Shown here: piece by piece, positions 57,601 to 63,437 of the stretch | Position numbering within the stretch: the first letter of the stretch is position 1 | Layout: each line of letters starts with the position of its first letter | DNA from: Burhinus oedicnemus | Lineage: Eukaryota > Chordata > Aves > Charadriiformes > Burhinidae | DNA length: 64,000 nucleotides | Reading direction: 5' to 3' | Assembly (NCBI GenBank): GCA_008921705.1 | Contig: VFFE01007081.1 | Span: 921,011 to 985,010, forward strand | Position numbers and translations under genes: made by a program | Notes under the pieces: model-generated | Seen by the model: the letters and a program-made list of their open reading frames with translations, nothing else | What the model was told of the DNA's origin: nothing | The model's database searches: none

Positions 57601-60600
57601 TCTTTCTCTAGAATGTCCTCAGAGTAGGAAATAATAGCTTTGCAAATCTACCAGAACAAACATATTGTGCTAAAACATATAATTACACTTAATTGTGCTT
57701 TGTTGTAAAATAAAAATTTGTACATTTACACTTGTTCTGTGTTGTTTTTACAATAAAGCAGTTATATTCTGTAGATGAAGTGCTTTTCAATGATTTCCAA
57801 TTGCTTTTGGTGCAGATACTGGATCTGATGGAAGTTGTTTGTAGTATCATTCCCATGATTATCTCTCATGTCACAGAAATCTTGGTGTTCCAGTATTTGT
57901 CCAGAGACATAATGAAACTAAAATACAGGCTGAAAATGACAAAAACAGAAAGTGAAATTTCAAATAAGCGTGCTGGAATTAAGTATGACATTACTGTACT
58001 GTATACAGCATATATTGAAGGAGTACACAGTAAGCTGGAAAATTTCTTTGATCATGTGAACCATATATTTTCCATAAAAGTGGATAGAATTTGACATTCT
58101 GTTAAAGTGAACCTGAAGTTGATAGACTGGTTGCCTTCAGCATTATGTAGCACTTTTTTCATAATGAAAATGCAATTCGGTTTAAGGCAGAGCATGTATG
58201 ATACTTCTGTTTCTTTGTTTGATTTTTTTCATTAAAAAAATCCCCTCCTCCCCCCCCCACCCAAAAAAACCCCCAAACAACCAACCCACAACGCAAACCA
58301 AACCTCAAACCCTAAAATAGTCTGACATGTTCTACCTGGGCAAAGTTATTTTACCTTTCAATTCATCTATCCATTTGCCTGCATTTGAAATTTGGTTTAT
58401 TGGCATTGGACTAAATAATCTGTAGTTGTTTAGATCACTTTTCATATTTTCTTTAAAACACTCAGAGTTATGGTAGAAAACCCACATTAAAAGATATCTT
58501 AAGTACCGTTTTGTGGATTGGAGGTTTCCTGTGCCATTATCTCTGTGGTCTGTTATGGAAATTAGCTACAACCTTCATATTCAGTGTGTTCAGTTCTTGC
58601 AATTTCTGCTGTAAATGGGAAATTTCTGGTTTTGTACCTCTATTCCAATAAGCCAGTCTGTCTGTCCCTTCTTACTGAAAACTGAGACAAGGGACACATT
58701 TCAATTTTGAACCATTTTGAACGTTTTCTTTACAAGGTAGTATTTTCTTGTGCTTTTTCATTTACTTGAATAGCTAACATTTTAATTTGCTTATTATTGT
58801 GCTCTCCTAAAGAGCTAGCTCATGACTATAAAGAGCCAGACACAAAGTGTCCAGATACTGAATAAATGTTAGCACCCAAAACAGTAGTCAGTTTGATAAG
58901 GGGCTTGCTTTCCATTTAGGCACTCATTAAAGAGCCAGTGCTTGAAAAATGATGAGTGCTTACCAAAAGCAATGACAGCGTTTGATGCTAAACTGTCTTA
59001 AAATGTCTCTTATCACTTTAGGAACATTACTCTCTAACAATTCTGGAGGTTTCATGCAGTACAGTATTTTCTTACCATATAAATAGGGATTTTTGTGAAA
59101 ATCTCTGGTAATCTGTGTTCATTTGCTACTCTTTCTTTTTTACCTTTTGGATTAATTACTCTAGTTTGTATGCTTCTGTGCTGTTAGTTATTGATCTTTT
59201 TTTATTAGTCTTCTATTTTTTGTTAAAATGCATGTTCTGTTATTACTTCTGCACTTGAATGTTTTTCCTTATTCATCAAGTTACTTTTTTTCTCTTGGAC
59301 TTGATTGTAGCATTAATCTTTGTTGCTTGAGTTCTAAGTAGCATAAAATTCTTGAATTCAAATATGCTGTTTCCTTTTCTGAAGCTCTCTGCAGTGTTTA
59401 ACTTTATAATAAGCACATATGATATCCCTGTGTATTTGATTAGTATTTGCATTTGTTCAAGGAATTAATTATATGATAATTACAGACAATTATTTGCTGC
59501 AATTATCTTCCATATGTCAGTTTTAAAATACTATTTTATACTGAACATCTCTTAAGATTTGCTTCAAATGTATTTATCATTTTATTCCATCAATTATATC
59601 TTCATTATATCATCCAGTGTTTGCAGTTTCTCATAGCTGGAAATGGCACTTCTTGCATACAAGGTAAATGATAGTTAGCAGTTTGATTTACTTTTTTCTT
59701 ATAATTGTATCGGGAAGCTCTGAACAGCACTGTCTTTGGACTGCATAGATCAAAAAGGATAAAATATGCTTTTTGATTACATTCTCACAAGATTCTCATT
59801 ACTTCTTCAAAGAGAAGTGGGGAGACCGACCACTTCATTGACACCGTTTTTGTACTGGAAGAGCTATCTTCCCTCTGACCTCGGTCTGCATACATTATCA
59901 GCAGAAAGGTTTACGTATTGACTTTTAAATAGGATGGATCATATCTTCTATTTGAAGGCTGCAGAGATCTACTGTCCCTATTGATCCTGCAGAAGGTCTA
60001 TTGATAGTACTGTAGTCATCATGTTCAGAATGAACAAAGAGCAACATTGAGCCACAAGAAGATGGTATTGGGCATAGTTCTGCTCTGGTGACCCCTTCAT
60101 CATCCTCTCTGTGATATTCACATTTGTAAGCCAAGCACTGTGGTTATTTCACTGGAGGCCTAAAATCCATGTTAACTTAAATCTAAGAAAAAGCCTAGAT
60201 TTTATAGGTTTCAGGTAGTTTGCCCATAGTGTAAGGAAGAGAAAAAGATCTTTGGTGCATTTCCTTACATTACATTTCTTTCAATTCTTGAAAAATAGTT
60301 GCAAACTGATTTAGAGCCACCTACATCTTATAAACTCATTACTTATACAGCACATCACTATGTGTCTTGCTGATCATGAAGTATTACAAAACACATTTAA
60401 ATATAAATTATGTATTTTTCTAATTAGTTTTCTCATTTGTTATATCTTACCTGTTTGGATATTACCTCATCTTTTTCCTCAGCAAACATTCTGAATTAAT
60501 AGCTGTTCGTGTTCGAGCTGTTCTCTTCTGCTATTCTCAGCTATTCTGAGATATTCGCAATACTTCTTTTTGGGCCAGGTTAGACATCTTCAATGACTCA

Positions 60601-63437
60601 ATCTCTCAGAGTAAAGGCAGAGAAAGTGACATTACAAGACAACTTAAAAAGTTATTAAACGATTGCAAAAGGTGTCTACATGACATTTCTGTGTCTATAT
60701 TCTGGTATGAATCTAACAGTAGTGCTGATTTTCCTACAAGAAAATTAATGTAACGTAGTTCAAATCTATTTCTGTTTACAGGTAGTTAGACTGATTTGTA
60801 TGAGTAGCATCAGAAAGGGTACTATCTAAGTACCAGAGGCAAGGATAGGTCTTTGTGTCCTCCACAAATCTGTGTATTTTTTATTTTCTGCGGTTTGTAA
60901 AAATTTTATGATACTGCCCCATCAGCTTTTCACGGAATAGGAGCTTTGGACATGGGGTTGTATTTTTCTTTATATGGGTGAGTTTAGGCTTGCAGGATTC
61001 ATATGTATGTTCACCTAACATGCTCATATTAATGGTTCTAGTGCACAGTTCAATAGTATATTGAATAGTATATTGAGGCAGAATACTGAAGCAGTTGCAG
61101 GTGTAAACAACAAATACCTATACAAAGTTGTTTCAGTCACCTTTTAAGCTTTTTAGGTTAGTGGGTTAGTTGTTATTTTAAAATTCTGAGATGTATGGAA
61201 AATACCCTGCTAATTTTAGGATAATTTTTCAATGTAACAACGGTACTGCTTTAATGTGCATATTGTCACTGTATTGACTCTGTGCGTCATCTTATCTCTG
61301 CAGAAGAATTACATGAGAATATCAGTTTTGATGCAGAACGAATGTCAGAAACAGCTGATACTGGTATGAACGGCCAGACAGGGGATAAATCAAAGGAAGA
61401 AATCAAGTCAGAACGGACTTCTGTTTCCAGGGAAACCTGGATTAGCTTTGAAGACTTCTGTGTTTGTTTCCAGTAAGGAACAGAGGGTTTGGGGGTTATT
61501 TCATAAAATATACAGTATAACAGTGGTAAAATGCGAAACATGACTGTGTAACAACTGTATCTTCTCAACAGATCCTGCCTTTCATGGTAGTCCCAAGGCT
61601 ACTTTTCAGAGCAGACTTACTGTCCCTGTTGGCGGTGAGTCTGTAGGTGCAGCCCCACACTGTGTCCTGGGTATGTCCTCCAGAGTACGGCAGAGCACAC
61701 AACCACCAGCTTCACAAAGCATATGTCAGACTAAAATGTGGGTGGTCATGGAGCGTGCAGCCATTGGAGTGCTCACATACCCAACCCATCAGCCACTGAA
61801 CAGACAGTCTGCGTCTGAACAACACAGTTCTAGGCAAAAAAGTTGTTGAAATCTTCTGTTGCCATCAGCATAGCTCAGCTTGGTCAACTAGGTACTTTCT
61901 TTCACTCCCTTTTCAGTATAATTCCAAGGCATTTATACCTCTGCAAATATAAAAAAGCTAGTGTAATTTTAGGGTAATATCTTTAGCTTCTGTCTTTCAG
62001 ATTTAGGAAGCCTGATACAAATAGATCCTTTGGAGCATCTGACATTGCTGAGGGGAGTAATTTTATCTGAGAAAATTTACCCAGGTTTTTTTCTTTTGAA
62101 ACCAGGACACTGAGATTTATTTGTGAAGCTTTTATTTTCATAAATGAGTGTTTTCTTGAGCAGATACTAAACTCGGCTTCCTCTCTGAGGGAGAATGTAT
62201 AACTTCTATACCAGCAGCACTAAAGGAACTTGAGGAATAAAAGTTCGTAGATCACTTTAGACCTTGTTAAGGTCTGCCTGACTAATTTTAGGGAGCCCCA
62301 GGTCCAGGAATTTAGGGCGTTCAGAAAAAAGCATCACAAGCAAAGTAATTTCCTTTCCTTTCAAAGTCTTGCTCACAGTGTCATGCAGAGAGAATGTAAA
62401 ATGTGAACTTTTTAACTTGTAGACAAACATTAAAGTACTGTTGACCTTTTGCAGACCACTGTAATATTAATTAATGTATAGAGCATTTGTCAGTTTCTTA
62501 TTCCTGTTCTCAAACGGGTGAGAGTGTATTTATTTTCACAGTGAACGGATAAAGTAGATGTTAACAAAGCATCTTGATTGAGCTTTGAAGAATTTATCAC
62601 TCAGAAGAAATTAGGCACTTAAGATTTTAATTTTGTTGGTCAGTTCTGTTGAAAGCATTGCCTTGTCTGACATGCCTATATCCCAGATACAGTGGAAAAA
62701 AGTTAACGTTCAGAATTTGTATCAACTTTGAGAAATGAGGAAAATTTTACTAATTGTAGGAATTGATATGTCAGCAATGGATCAGGATCCCTGTGAAGTT
62801 TCCGAGCAATCAAAACTTTTATTTTACGTAAAACATTGGACTTCGCATCTGATTCCATCCTCAATTAAATCTGAAGTCATTTGTGTTGCCCTTGGTTAAA
62901 TCAAGGTCAGAAAAAATTGTTGTCAGGAACTAAGTAGCTTTCTGAAGGTGAGCAAACACTACAGAACTGAAAAAGCACATTAATAAACTATACAAAATAG
63001 TTCTTCCTCACAGTGATACTTTATAGATAACTTTATTACAATGATTTTCAGGTAGGCATGGAAGTTTTAGAGTGATATTAGCTTATTACCATTTATAGAT
63101 TCAAATTGGACAAATTAGTGGACTGATCTCCAATGGAAAACTCTAGAAGTGCAGCAAAAATAGAAATTAATGTCAGCTGCTTTCTCCGGAGATGAACTGT
63201 ATTCACCTTTTATGAAACTAAAAATGTTGAACCACTTTTTGAGAAATAGCTGGGAGTCTGATTTATGAAAGTAAAATTGGTATCTTATGCTATGAAATAG
63301 ACATTTACCTGAAATATATCATTTATACTAAGATTATTTTCCTACATGGATTTTTATTTTATTTTCTTCCTAGGAACCTGTATGTTTTCCACAAGCCACA
63401 TACATATGCTTATAACTATCAGAAGACGGATTTTAAG
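602..63437 (+). CDS. ADGB: Androglobin (ADGB), 5' part of a spliced gene; 14 coding exons seen, gene continues past the window
   Basis: Androglobin is a large chimeric globin (about 1,670 residues in human) with an N-terminal calpain-like domain, a permuted globin domain split by an IQ motif, and a coiled-coil C-terminus. It is associated with ciliated cells and spermatogenesis. Coding pieces seen: 602-678, 24230-24301, 25534-25722, 30072-30211, 31561-31647, 33274-33485, 35077-35205, 41203-41297, 43807-43981, 44757-44847, 47625-47769, 56424-56469, 61304-61472, 63374-63437 (1,691 nt). Identification rests on strings such as [48 protein letters not shown] and FEDFCVCFQ, which match androglobin as I know it. 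Phases agree at every junction from 24230 on and no stop interrupts the frame, so the gene looks functional. Exon 1 ends two bases into a codon while the 24230 exon begins in phase 0, so at least one exon is missing between them. Globin and IQ regions lie downstream, outside the window. Confidence 0.95.
679..1423 (+). other. Start of ADGB intron 1 (GC-rich)
   Basis: Donor GTAAGA at 679, then the 3' half of the CpG island with G-runs. CpG density falls off by about 1400. No coding sequence recognised. Confidence 0.7.
1424..1626 (+). mobile_element. CR1 LINE, 3'-end fragment
   Basis: About 200 bp from the end of CR1 ORF2 and its short 3' UTR. It carries the codons for the [23 protein letters not shown] tail (here [19 protein letters not shown]), then the GGTTGGACTAGATGATGTCC motif and a decayed terminal ATTCTGTG unit. 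It is nearly identical in pattern to the end of the copy at 22637-23906, so the two belong to the same CR1 subfamily. 5'-truncated, as usual for CR1. Confidence 0.93.
1627..4451 (+). other. ADGB intron 1, no feature seen
   Basis: AT-rich unique-looking sequence between the CR1 fragment and the hAT-type element. Only short A/T tracts; the open frames here look random. Confidence 0.6.
4452..4615. mobile_element. hAT-type miniature DNA transposon (MITE)
   Basis: A 164-bp element with imperfect terminal inverted repeats. The left end reads CACTGGTCTCCAAAC and the reverse complement of the right end reads CAGCAGTCTCCAAAG. This CA.nGGTCTCCAAAC type is typical of hAT/Charlie-like elements. It is flanked by candidate 8-bp target duplications, ctatatgc (4444-4451) and ctacaagc (4616-4623), matching at 6 of 8 positions. 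The interior is AT-rich with no coding capacity. Divergence of ends and duplication points to an old insertion. Confidence 0.7.
4616..5503 (+). other. ADGB intron 1, no feature seen
   Basis: AT-rich sequence between the hAT-type element and solo LTR copy 1; nothing recognised. Confidence 0.6.
5509..6227 (-). mobile_element. Solo LTR of an endogenous retrovirus (ERVL-like), copy 1
   Basis: 719 bp bounded by TGTCGTGGTTTG and CAAACCAGGACA, with a perfect 5-bp target duplication gcaag at 5504-5508 and 6228-6232. It is closely similar to the copy at 11003-11705. Transcriptional sense is probably the - strand: an ATTAAA signal reads there (from ctttaatgaa), and the position where copy 2 has TATATAAG is degraded in this copy (gcttttgtac on +). 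No internal retroviral genes accompany it, so it is a recombination-derived solo LTR. Short open frames shared with copy 2 are not genes. Confidence 0.9.
6233..8602 (+). other. ADGB intron 1, no feature seen
   Basis: Sequence between solo LTR copy 1 and the older LTR. I searched for the missing ADGB exon here without success. Confidence 0.6.
8603..9169 (-). mobile_element. Older ERVL-type LTR
   Basis: About 567 bp, starting TGTCATTGTTTGACCCC and ending CTAGCCAAAACCAGTACA. The right end (tgttatcaacactggtttcatcacaaatcc region at about 9077 on, then aaaacatagcccc) is a common avian ERVL LTR signature. The flanking pentamers gctca and gctag agree at only three positions, so the target duplication is decayed. 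It shares the cagctgtcc..gctgtgtcccctc module with the solo LTRs and reads antisense to ADGB by that criterion. Confidence 0.8.
9300..10662 (+). mobile_element. CR1 LINE copy with most of the reverse transcriptase (defective)
   Basis: About 1.36 kb of ORF2 from just before the [11 protein letters not shown] motif to the 3' end, which finishes in three ATTCTATG-type units. RT motifs visible: [31 protein letters not shown], then the catalytic box as KFADGTKL instead of the expected FADD. A one-base frameshift near 9590 splits the ORF between NGLDG and the following [10 protein letters not shown] 24-bp tandem duplication (10477-10500, 10501-10524) repeats VVESPSLE. It is an inactive 5'-truncated copy. 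Confidence 0.95.
10477..10524 (+). repeat. 24-bp tandem duplication inside a CR1 copy
   Basis: Two adjacent copies starting ggtggttgagtcaccatccc, differing at one base near the end. It keeps the reading frame and doubles an eight-residue segment. Confidence 0.95.
10663..10997 (+). other. ADGB intron 1 between CR1 and solo LTR copy 2
   Basis: About 335 bp. A 64-codon open frame on the - strand (10919-10725) looks somewhat protein-like but matches nothing I know and has no supporting context. Confidence 0.5.
11003..11705 (-). mobile_element. Solo LTR of an endogenous retrovirus (ERVL-like), copy 2
   Basis: 703 bp, TGTCGTGGTTTG to CAAACCAGGACA, with a perfect 5-bp target duplication gatgt (10998-11002, 11706-11710). 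On the - strand it carries an intact TATATAAG box (+ strand cttatatactgagc near 11354). It lies about 4.8 kb from copy 1 in the same orientation and shares most of its sequence. The different target duplications show independent insertions rather than a duplicated segment. No internal coding region. Confidence 0.92.
11711..20523 (+). other. ADGB intron 1, long stretch with little structure
   Basis: About 8.8 kb of AT-rich sequence. Apart from the AT-rich block at 12310-12460 and short homopolymers I see no repeat family, RNA gene or exon. The open frames (for example 14069-14275, 16591-16944 on -, 18884-19153) show no recognisable protein features. Confidence 0.55.
12310..12460. other. AT-rich block with dense homeodomain-type core sites
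   Basis: About 150 bp with repeated TAATTA/CAATTA cores (tcaattaagc, tttaattagg, aaattagttttcc, tagttaattc, ctaattaaaac). This is the texture of many vertebrate conserved noncoding elements. Conservation cannot be judged from one sequence. Confidence 0.25.
20524..21260 (-). mobile_element. Antisense CR1 LINE copy, internally deleted
   Basis: Read on the - strand, 21260-20660 encodes the pre-RT part of CR1 ORF2: [14 protein letters not shown] then KILNAF, and [16 protein letters not shown] then [16 protein letters not shown] and KKKDLGNYR. This jumps near 20655 directly to the CR1 3' end (CTGCTCAAAGCAGGG reversed, then the terminal sequence near 20524). The RT catalytic core is therefore missing. 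Several frame breaks mark it as old. Confidence 0.85.
21261..22586 (+). other. ADGB intron 1 before the assembly gap
   Basis: AT-rich, with the 24-base A run at 21854. The last 100 bases before the gap are richer in GC. No exon recognised. Confidence 0.55.
21854..21877 (+). repeat. Poly-A tract (24 A)
   Basis: Uninterrupted A run preceded by ttcattt. No retrocopy is recognisable upstream of it, so it may be a simple expansion. Confidence 0.9.
22587..22636. other. Assembly gap (50 N)
   Basis: Exactly 50 N, a typical placeholder, so the true size is unknown. It directly abuts the 5' side of a CR1 copy, which suggests a repeat-related break. It lies in the first ADGB intron, where one or more coding exons are unaccounted for. 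Confidence 0.98.
22637..23906 (+). mobile_element. CR1 LINE copy with reverse transcriptase region (defective)
   Basis: About 1.27 kb, possibly extending into the gap on its left. RT motifs: [15 protein letters not shown] start (the GFTKGKSC region), [34 protein letters not shown], and the catalytic box as KFPDDAVL. Both Asp are kept, but the preceding Ala is Pro. An in-frame TGA occurs near 22735 and frameshifts near 22840 and 23565. It ends with GGTTGGACTAGATGATCTCC and two TGATTCTG-type units. Same subfamily as 1424-1626. Confidence 0.95.
24230..24301 (+). CDS. ADGB: ADGB exon: start of the calpain-like region
   Basis: 24 codons, phase 0 to 0, between acceptor ttctcctag and donor GAG|gtaggt. 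The product [20 protein letters not shown] plus FCSE closely matches the androglobin segment just before the LMRW motif. It is the first exon after the long first intron that I can recognise; the preceding exon or exons are absent. Confidence 0.92.
24302..25533 (+). other. ADGB intron
   Basis: AT-rich intron with an A/T-run cluster near 24475-24500. Nothing else seen. Confidence 0.8.
25534..25722 (+). CDS. ADGB: ADGB exon: calpain-like domain, LMRW...YWM block
   Basis: 63 codons, phase 0 to 0, acceptor ctctgttttcag and donor ATG|gtgagt. It holds the best conserved block of this part: [13 protein letters not shown], then [13 protein letters not shown], then [19 protein letters not shown]. From my recollection of the human protein, the middle (after VYNENAL) is a few residues shorter. 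The closing [11 protein letters not shown] corresponds to the calpain strand before the W..V.VDD.LP motif. Confidence 0.97.
25723..30071 (+). other. ADGB intron
   Basis: 4.3 kb AT-rich intron. A 132-codon open frame at 29172-29570 has no recognisable similarity or splice context and is taken as chance. No TE recognised. Confidence 0.75.
30072..30211 (+). CDS. ADGB: ADGB exon: calpain-like W..V.DD..PF and ELW..LL.KA motifs
   Basis: 140 nt, acceptor tctatcatag and donor AG|gtatgt, ending two bases into a codon. [14 protein letters not shown] resembles the calpain core motif [22 protein letters not shown] resembles calpain E.W..LL.KA..K. The usual Leu before the Pro is Met here (TMPF), a change relative to the calpain consensus. 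Confidence 0.96.
30212..31560 (+). other. ADGB intron with tandem 47-bp duplication
   Basis: 1.35 kb; the only structure seen is the duplication at 30926-31019. Confidence 0.8.
30926..31019. repeat. Tandem duplication, two 47-bp units
   Basis: Units 30926-30972 and 30973-31019 both read ctttttgcaggaa followed by tgtttgaaat and ctgtatttctccag. They differ at only a few positions. A recent intronic duplication with no coding relevance seen. Confidence 0.9.
31561..31647 (+). CDS. ADGB: ADGB exon: [18 protein letters not shown] block
   Basis: 87 nt, acceptor tgttttatag and donor CA|gtaagt. The split codon AG+T gives Ser, then [20 protein letters not shown] and WIPEVIPL. This matches the androglobin segment equivalent to the calpain 'LTGG' region; in androglobin it is LTGW. 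It ends in the second base of a codon. Confidence 0.95.
31648..33273 (+). other. ADGB intron
   Basis: 1.6 kb. Overlapping short open frames on both strands at 32690-33005 follow an A-rich tract. They might be a decayed retrocopy, but I cannot name a source gene. Confidence 0.7.
33274..33485 (+). CDS. ADGB: ADGB exon: PGYLDKVW block followed by a charged Lys/Glu-rich insert
   Basis: 212 nt, acceptor ttttgttttaaag, donor AAAG|gtctgt. It begins [20 protein letters not shown], conserved in androglobin, then passes into a low-complexity acidic/basic stretch ([28 protein letters not shown]). A matching charged insert is present in the mammalian protein, but the residues are poorly conserved. The stretch is probably disordered. 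Confidence 0.95.
33486..35076 (+). other. ADGB intron
   Basis: 1.6 kb, AT-rich, T-runs near 34887-34911; nothing else recognised. Confidence 0.8.
35077..35205 (+). CDS. ADGB: ADGB exon: continuation of the charged insert
   Basis: 129 nt, acceptor ttatttaacag, donor GAAA|gtaagt; phase 1 in and phase 1 out. The product starts [20 protein letters not shown], followed by a Gln/Ala/Ser-rich tail ([18 protein letters not shown]). The IGKK.S..GEKEK core is shared with human androglobin, which supports the call although the exon is low in complexity. Confidence 0.92.
35528..35588 (+). repeat. A/C-rich low-complexity tract
   Basis: Degenerate repeats of aaacc/aaac units in intronic sequence after the exon ending at 35205. 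Confidence 0.85.
37459..37751 (-). mobile_element. Short, internally deleted ERVL-type LTR relic
   Basis: About 293 bp, from TGTTGTGGTGGATTGATGCTG to CCCAGCCAAACCCAATACA. It contains the ctcgctcactccccaccagtgggat block and the gtgttatcaatgcag, aaaacatggcac and ctccatcccagcc blocks of avian ERVL LTRs, with the middle missing. Target duplications are ambiguous in the surrounding tataa-rich DNA. By comparison with the other copies its sense strand is -. Confidence 0.75.
38254..38400 (+). mobile_element. Ancient MIR-like SINE
   Basis: The stretch ggcactagccagga...gggagtgtgttcta, then ctaagtctcattgtgcc, cagttttgtaattagagat and aataata...tcacagaaatgttgggag follows the order of the MIR core and 3' part (tRNA-derived SINE with L2-like end). 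It is highly diverged. The match is by eye against the remembered consensus, so boundaries are approximate. Confidence 0.6.
39981..40013 (+). repeat. Polypyrimidine tract (CCTTT/CCCTTTT units)
   Basis: Repeated ctttcc/cctttt units in intronic sequence before the exon at 41203. It is too far from that acceptor to be its polypyrimidine tract. Confidence 0.85.
41203..41297 (+). CDS. ADGB: ADGB exon: [21 protein letters not shown]
   Basis: 95 nt, acceptor ttttctctgtag, donor CAGATG|gtaagt. After the A+AA split codon it reads [20 protein letters not shown], then [11 protein letters not shown]. It aligns with the human segment that resumes the folded domain after the charged insert (VVYATFTPLYLFENKIFSLEKM). 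It ends in phase 0. Confidence 0.94.
41298..43806 (+). other. ADGB intron
   Basis: 2.5 kb AT-rich intron; no repeats or other genes recognised. Confidence 0.8.
43807..43981 (+). CDS. ADGB: ADGB exon: [11 protein letters not shown] and proline-rich segment
   Basis: 175 nt, acceptor catgtttcatag, donor CAAG|gtttgt. The product begins [20 protein letters not shown], continues [18 protein letters not shown] and ends [16 protein letters not shown]. The SCPLVAPP...PPP motif is diagnostic for androglobin. Confidence 0.97.
43982..44756 (+). other. ADGB intron
   Basis: 775 bp, no features recognised beyond the pyrimidine-rich acceptor region. Confidence 0.8.
44757..44847 (+). CDS. ADGB: ADGB exon: [19 protein letters not shown]
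   Basis: 91 nt, acceptor gctttttttccag, donor GACAT|gtaagt. It encodes [20 protein letters not shown] and [10 protein letters not shown], aligning with human VKKPERFLEISSPFLNYRMTPFTIP. It ends with a two-base partial codon AT. Confidence 0.94.
44848..47624 (+). other. ADGB intron
   Basis: 2.8 kb. It includes the GC-richer patch at 45180-45700 listed separately; otherwise AT-rich with nothing recognised. Confidence 0.75.
45180..45700 (-). mobile_element. Possible LTR or other retroelement fragment
   Basis: A patch of about 500 bp with higher GC than the intron around it, ending in abrupt AT-rich DNA. On the - strand it has a TATA-like gcatataaagc (from 45287-45297) preceded by a GC-rich segment with the palindromic core cccaccaggaggtggg (45337-45352). 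No matching TG...CA ends or target duplication was found and I do not recognise the family. It could equally be unique sequence. Confidence 0.3.
47625..47769 (+). CDS. ADGB: ADGB exon: [11 protein letters not shown] and acidic linker
   Basis: 145 nt, acceptor ttattatttag, donor TCTCAG|gtaata. [10 protein letters not shown] matches human HFVRSLIKKG. The rest ([20 protein letters not shown] ...DYSQ) is an acidic, Ser/Asn-rich linker that drifts between species. It ends in phase 0. Confidence 0.93.
48613..48653 (+). repeat. T/G-rich low-complexity tract
   Basis: ggtttt/gttttt units grading into a T run. Confidence 0.85.
54858..55235 (-). pseudogene. ERVL-type retroviral integrase relic
   Basis: An open frame of 117 codons on the - strand (55211-54858) encodes part of a retroviral integrase catalytic core. 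The second Asp (in ESDNGTHF) and the Glu (in [11 protein letters not shown]) of the D,D-35-E triad are present with exactly 35 residues between them. The region of the first catalytic Asp is absent, and a stop follows WLVNTRG. No gag, RT, env or LTR adjoins it, so this is an isolated fragment of an old endogenous retrovirus in an ADGB intron and cannot function. Confidence 0.88.
56424..56469 (+). CDS. ADGB: Probable short ADGB exon ([15 protein letters not shown])
   Basis: 46 nt between acceptor tttttttcaccacacag and donor AAAG|gtaagt. It enters in phase 0 and leaves in phase 1, exactly what is needed to join the 47769 exon to the 61304 exon. The human protein has a poorly conserved linker of similar length at this place. 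Residue similarity is too low to prove homology, so the call rests on splice strength, phase and position. Without it the 61304 exon would be out of frame. Confidence 0.65.
57732..58094 (+). other. Unexplained 120-codon open frame in an ADGB intron
   Basis: A stop-free frame in AT-rich DNA between the ADGB exons at 56424 and 61304. The visible product includes [17 protein letters not shown] and [17 protein letters not shown] recognise no family. Entering it from the acceptor-like caataaagcag at 57761 in the phase left by the 56469 donor meets a stop at once, so it does not fit as an ADGB exon. A chance frame of this length is plausible in 64 kb, so this is not called a gene. Confidence 0.2.
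58231..58320 (+). repeat. C/A-rich low-complexity tract with potential G-quadruplex on the - strand
   Basis: C runs of 4, 9, 3 and 5 (58242-58245, 58250-58258, 58260-58262, 58270-58274) are separated by 4, 1 and 7 bases, followed by aacc-rich repeats. The - strand satisfies the G3+N1-7 quadruplex pattern. Confidence 0.8.
61304..61472 (+). CDS. ADGB: ADGB exon: divergent linker then [12 protein letters not shown]
   Basis: 169 nt, acceptor ttatctctgcag, donor TTCCA|gtaagg. The first two thirds are a polar linker ([16 protein letters not shown] ... KSKEEIKSE). The end, [16 protein letters not shown], is strongly conserved in androglobin (human [15 protein letters not shown]). The incoming phase requires one base from the previous exon. 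Confidence 0.95.
61473..63373 (+). other. ADGB intron
   Basis: 1.9 kb; nothing recognised. Confidence 0.8.
63374..63437 (+). CDS. ADGB: ADGB exon: [21 protein letters not shown]
   Basis: 64 nt, acceptor attttcttcctag, donor TTTAAG|gtatgt. The CA+G split codon is followed by [20 protein letters not shown] and K, matching human NIYIFHKPSSYCLNFQKSEFK. It is the last coding exon in the window; it ends in phase 0 and the gene continues to the right. Confidence 0.95.

Larger units (their letters stand above)
56470..61303 (+). other. Large ADGB intron
   Basis: 4.8 kb. It contains the 57732-58094 open frame and the C/A-rich tract at 58231-58320. The rest is AT-rich without recognised features. Confidence 0.7.
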
